Assembly (NCBI GenBank): GCA_016875645.1
Contig: VGPE01000033.1
Location: 1 to 17,446, forward strand
Reading direction: 5' to 3'
Length of the DNA: 17,446 nucleotides
Origin: Chloroflexota bacterium
GTDB lineage: Bacteria; Chloroflexota; Limnocylindria; Limnocylindrales; CSP1-4
Below are positions 15,266 through 17,446 of the stretch, piece by piece. The notes under the pieces were generated by a model that was not told where the DNA came from, made no database searches, and saw only the letters and a program-made list of their open reading frames with translations. Every line of letters begins with the position of its first letter. Position 1 is the stretch's first letter. The position numbers and the translations under genes are program-made.

Positions 15266-15274
15266 AGACTACCA
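15266..15274 (-). promoter_or_regulatory. Extended -10 element for the AI-2E permease gene, probably leaderless
   Basis: The minus strand reads TGGTAGTCT, a TG-N extension plus TAGTCT. Eight bases separate it from the ATG at 15257. The usual distance from the -10 to the start of transcription is 6-8 bases, so the transcript would begin at or one base before the ATG, giving a leaderless mRNA. No Shine-Dalgarno with normal spacing competes with this reading. Confidence 0.45.
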
Positions 15275-15306
15275 GACATGCTCGTGCCCGCTGTCATCGG
15301 ACGCCC

Positions 15307-16098
15307 ATGAGCCAGCGCTGGCGTCTGACCGTTTCACGGGGTCCTGCCGGGCGCGACCTGCTGCATCGTGACGTGGCGGCGGCGTGGAACACGATCCTGG
15401 ACGCCCTCGTGGCTGCGGCCGCACCCGACGCTCCCCGGCCCCGTGATGCGAGCGACGAGCCACCGCCCGACGAGCGCGATGCCGGCCGCGCCCGGGTCGC
15501 ATTCGCGGCACCGGTCCCGGTGGGAATGACCTCGCGCGCGGAACTCCTCGACGTGGTGCTGCCCGTCGGGCGTCTCACGCGTAGACGGCTCCGGGAGTCC
15601 GTCGAGCCGCTCCTGCCCGCCGGTCACACGCTCGTGAGCGCGCACGATGTCTGGGCGGGCGAGCCGAGCCTGCCGTCGCTCGTGACGGCGGCCGACTACC
15701 TCGTCGAGGTCCGGGTTGAAGGGTCGGCCGATGGGGACTCGGGATCCTCGTCGGTGGCGCGCGCGGTCCGTGCCCTCTTGTCGGAAGCGGTCATCCCGCG
15801 ACCCGGTCGGGATGTTGGACGCGCAACGGCCAACCTGCGGCCACTGATCCTGGAATTGCGGCTCGGGGAGTCCTCGGACGACGCAGTCAACCTGTCCATG
15901 CGGCTGCTTGTCGATCAGGAACTCGGGTCCGGGCGGCCGGAGGAGGTGGTCGACGCACTTGCCCGGTTCAGCCCGGCGCTGACGCTTGTCGCAGTCGAGC
16001 GCACGGGATTCGTGCTGCGACCTGCTCCAGCCGTTGTCGCCCGCGTAGCCAAGCCCGCCCGGCGGCCCCGGCACCGGATCGAGCGGAGGGGCGTTTGA
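15307..16098 (+). CDS. DUF2344 / TIGR03936 family protein (radical SAM-linked)
   Basis: A 263-residue protein resembling the TIGR03936 (DUF2344) family, which is usually fused to or encoded next to a TIGR03960 radical SAM protein and often sits by RNase G and rplU-rpmA. The best match is ARVAFAAPVPVGMTSRAELLDV (residues 63-84), corresponding to the family's ISFAPPLPVGVTSEAEYLDV, followed by RRRLRESVEPLLPAGHTLVSA. The N-terminal segment, normally close to FLSHLDLxRxxERAxRRA, is degenerate (SRGPAGRDLLHRDVAAAWNT, 11-30), and no radical SAM CxxxCxxC is present. The open frame extends up to 15226 in the permease gene; the ATG at 15307 gives the normal family start. The stop codon overlaps the -35 of the rplU promoter. 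The function of the family is not established; a role near translation or RNA modification is a guess from context. Confidence 0.82.
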   Translation: MSQRWRLTVSRGPAGRDLLHRDVAAAWNTILDALVAAAAPDAPRPRDASDEPPPDERDAGRARVAFAAPVPVGMTSRAELLDVVLPVGRLTRRRLRESVEPLLPAGHTLVSAHDVWAGEPSLPSLVTAADYLVEVRVEGSADGDSGSSSVARAVRALLSEAVIPRPGRDVGRATANLRPLILELRLGESSDDAVNLSMRLLVDQELGSGRPEEVVDALARFSPALTLVAVERTGFVLRPAPAVVARVAKPARRPRHRIERRGV

Positions 16099-16124
16099 CG
16101 GGTGGAAGCGTCGCGATCTACACT
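16095..16124 (+). promoter_or_regulatory. Promoter candidate for rplU-rpmA-rpmE
   Basis: TTGACG (16095-16100) and TACACT (16119-16124) are separated by 18 bases, with five of six matches to the -35 and four of six to the -10. Transcription would begin near 16131, giving a leader of about 83 bases before the rplU ATG. The -35 overlaps the last codons and stop of the DUF2344 gene, so the ribosomal protein genes can be expressed independently of it. Confidence 0.6.
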
Positions 16125-16133
16125 CCCCCGTCT

Positions 16134-16180
16134 CGCCCGGATCAGGTCCGGCGTCACCCCATGCCCACTGCGGCACGCCG
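16134..16180 (+). promoter_or_regulatory. rplU leader with two mutually exclusive hairpins, candidate autoregulatory element
   Basis: In the presumed 5' leader of rplU, one hairpin pairs CGCCCGGA (16134-16141) with TCCGGCG (16147-16153) around TCAGG, leaving one C bulged. A second helix pairs CGGCGT (16149-16154) with ACGCCG (16175-16180). The two share bases 16149-16153, so they cannot form together. Ribosomal protein L21 leaders are known in other bacteria, but I cannot show that this belongs to a described class. Confidence 0.35.
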
Positions 16181-16213
16181 ATGCTTCGTCGCACCGATAC
16201 CGCTTGAGGACCC

Positions 16214-16924
16214 ATGTACGCAGTCATCGAGACCGGCGGGAAGCAGTACCGCGTCGAGGTCGGAACCGAGCTTGAAGTCGAATACCTCGAGGTCGCGCCG
16301 GGGGAGGCGATCACCATCAATCGCGTGCTCCTCGTCTCGGATGCGGGCCAGGCCTCAATCGGCCAGCCCCACGTCGCCGACGCGATCGTTCGCGCCGAAG
16401 TGGTGCGCCAGACCCGCGGCGAGAAGCTGGTCAGTTTCAAGTACCGCCCGAAGGCCCGGAGTCGCGTCAAGAAGGGCCATCGCCAGGAGCTGACGGTGCT
16501 GCGTGTCACGGACGTGCAGCTCGGGGGGCGCAGCGCTGCAGCCGACGTCCGCGCCGCCGAGGCGACGGCCCGCTCCGAGCGCGAGCGCCTCCAGGAAGCG
16601 GCGGCTCGCCAGGCTGCCGCGGACGCCGCCCTTGCGGCATCGCTGGCTGCGGCACGTCCCGCTGAGGCACCCACGTCCGCCGCGGTCCGCCGCAGGGGTC
16701 GGACAGCGGCTACCGAGACCACAACGGTTGGCGATGAGCCGAGCGAGACCGCCGTCGCCCCGGCACGGACCGGCCGCAAGGCGAAGGCCAGCGCACCCGA
16801 ACCCGCCACCGGCGACGTGGAGCCAGACGGCCAGGCGACCACAACCACCAGGAAGCCGCGAGCCTCGCGCAGGAAGGCCGCCGCCGACCCCTCGAGCTCA
16901 GAGCCGACTGGGGAGGATGCATAG
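16214..16924 (+). CDS. rplU: 50S ribosomal protein L21 with a long C-terminal extension
   Basis: L21 binds 23S rRNA in the large subunit and normally has about 103 residues. This protein has 236. Residues 1-103 are a full L21: MYAVIETGGKQYRVEVGTEL (1-20) and FKYRPKARSRVKKGHRQELT (75-94), which carries the conserved basic rRNA-binding YRRRK-like segment. Residues about 105-150 are an Ala/Arg/Glu-rich, probably helical stretch. The rest is a low-complexity tail rich in Ala, Thr, Arg and Lys, ending in acidic residues. The reading frame is intact and rpmA follows directly. The ATG at 16214 is preceded by TTGAGGA with short spacing. The extension is a real part of the frame but is probably disordered; its role is unknown. 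Its own promoter and leader precede it. Confidence 0.96.
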   Translation: MYAVIETGGKQYRVEVGTELEVEYLEVAPGEAITINRVLLVSDAGQASIGQPHVADAIVRAEVVRQTRGEKLVSFKYRPKARSRVKKGHRQELTVLRVTDVQLGGRSAAADVRAAEATARSERERLQEAAARQAAADAALAASLAAARPAEAPTSAAVRRRGRTAATETTTVGDEPSETAVAPARTGRKAKASAPEPATGDVEPDGQATTTTRKPRASRRKAAADPSSSEPTGEDA

Positions 16925-17245
16925 ATGGCACACAAGAAAGCGGGCTCCAGCTCAAAGAACGGCCGCGACAGCGTCGGCCAGCGTCTGGGCGTGAAGGTCG
17001 GCGACGGCCAGGTCGTCACTGCAGGCTCGATCCTGGTCCGCCAGCGCGGCATGACATTCATCGCAGGCACGGGTACCCGGCTCGCGCACGACTACACGGT
17101 GTTCGCGACGGCCCCTGGGCGGGTGCGCTTCGACCATCAGACAAAGCTCAAGAAGCGCGTGCGCATCGAGGCGTCCGAGGCCGCAGCGACGAGCGACACC
17201 GGCACGGCGACCGCGCTCGCCACGGGAGACAAGGCCGAGGCATGA
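16925..17245 (+). CDS. rpmA: 50S ribosomal protein L27
   Basis: L27 reaches into the peptidyl transferase centre with its N-terminal tail. The protein opens with MAHKKAGSSSKNGRDSVGQR (1-20), so it has the mature-type N terminus and not the cleaved Firmicutes-type extension. LVRQRGMTFIAGTG (37-50) and the HDYTVFATAPGRVRF stretch (55-69) complete the family pattern. At 106 residues it is about 20 longer than usual, the excess being an Ala/Thr-rich C-terminal tail. The ATG follows the rplU stop with no intervening base, and GGGAGGA (16911-16917) gives a strong ribosome binding site 7 bases upstream, inside the rplU frame. The stop overlaps rpmE as ATGA (17242-17245), so the three ribosomal genes are likely co-translated. 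Confidence 0.98.
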   Translation: MAHKKAGSSSKNGRDSVGQRLGVKVGDGQVVTAGSILVRQRGMTFIAGTGTRLAHDYTVFATAPGRVRFDHQTKLKKRVRIEASEAAATSDTGTATALATGDKAEA

Positions 17246-17446
17246 AGCCGAACACGCATCCCAAGTACCACCAGGCGACCGTCGCGTGCGCGTCGTGCCA
17301 CACGACGTTCACCGTCGGCTCCACGCGACCCGAGCTGCGGGTCGACGTGTGCAGCAACTGCCACCCGTTCTACACCGGCAAGCAGACGATCATCGACACC
17401 GCCGGCCAGGTCGAGCGCTTCCAGCGCCGGCTCGAGCGTTCTGCCC
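17242..17446 (+). CDS. rpmE: 50S ribosomal protein L31, cut by the right edge
   Basis: Sixty-eight codons are visible, with no stop before the window ends. The protein reads MKPNTHPKYHQATVACASC (1-19) and later VDVCSNCHPFYTGKQTIIDT and AGQVERFQRRLE, the typical L31 type A sequence. Four cysteines are kept (CASC at 16-19 and CSNC downstream), so this is the zinc-binding C+ form, which helps bridge the ribosomal subunits. The first pair is spaced CxxC, whereas most L31 proteins I recall have CxC. L31 is usually 66-75 residues, so the end of the gene should be just outside. It starts in an ATGA overlap with rpmA, with AAGG 7 bases upstream. Confidence 0.95.
   Translation, partial: MKPNTHPKYHQATVACASCHTTFTVGSTRPELRVDVCSNCHPFYTGKQTIIDTAGQVERFQRRLERSA

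Noticed and set aside
15331..15338. GTTTCACG, a half parS, inside the DUF2344 gene
   Set aside because: The second arm does not match (GGGTCC instead of GTGAAAC), so it is not a ParB palindrome.

Overview
The window is GC-rich, gene-dense bacterial chromosome with almost no non-coding space, and all of its genes look like housekeeping genes. The very high GC, the DUF2344 gene followed by rplU-rpmA-rpmE, the unusual L21 and L27 tails and the J-domain/ExoX-like fusion would fit a GC-rich Chloroflexota lineage such as Limnocylindria. That placement is an inference from gene content and composition, not something the sequence proves.

Layout. Positions 1-9206 are one leftward gene train: parA, parB, gyrB, a hotdog thioesterase, an AlkD-like DNA-alkylation-repeat protein, a DapA-superfamily aldolase, gyrA and prs (cut by the left edge). 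Five of its seven junctions are ATGA or GTGA stop/start overlaps, and gyrA to prs is a 26-base gap, so it is very probably one translationally coupled operon. An extended -10 element lies just upstream of parA. Positions 9207-9676 are the only long gene-free stretch. It holds that parA promoter, an 11-bp tandem repeat, a perfect 16-bp parS palindrome (9489-9504) and a candidate rightward -10 box. To the right is an elongasome cluster, mreD, mrdA (PBP2) and rodA, without mreB or mreC. A convergent leftward pair follows: an AI-2E family permease overlapping a J-domain protein. The right end is a divergent rightward group: a stand-alone DUF2344 (TIGR03936) protein, then rplU, rpmA and a partial rpmE, with their own promoter and leader.

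How the genes fit together. ParA, ParB and parS form the chromosome segregation system, and its operon also encodes both gyrase subunits. The shared intergenic region that carries parS also serves the cell-wall elongation genes (MreD scaffold, PBP2 transpeptidase, RodA glycosyltransferase). Chromosome segregation, DNA supercoiling and lateral wall growth are therefore arranged head to head around one ParB-binding site. The genes on either side diverge from this region, as is common near a replication origin, although no dnaA or DnaA-box cluster is visible. I found no phage genes, transposases, CRISPR arrays, tRNAs or rRNAs.
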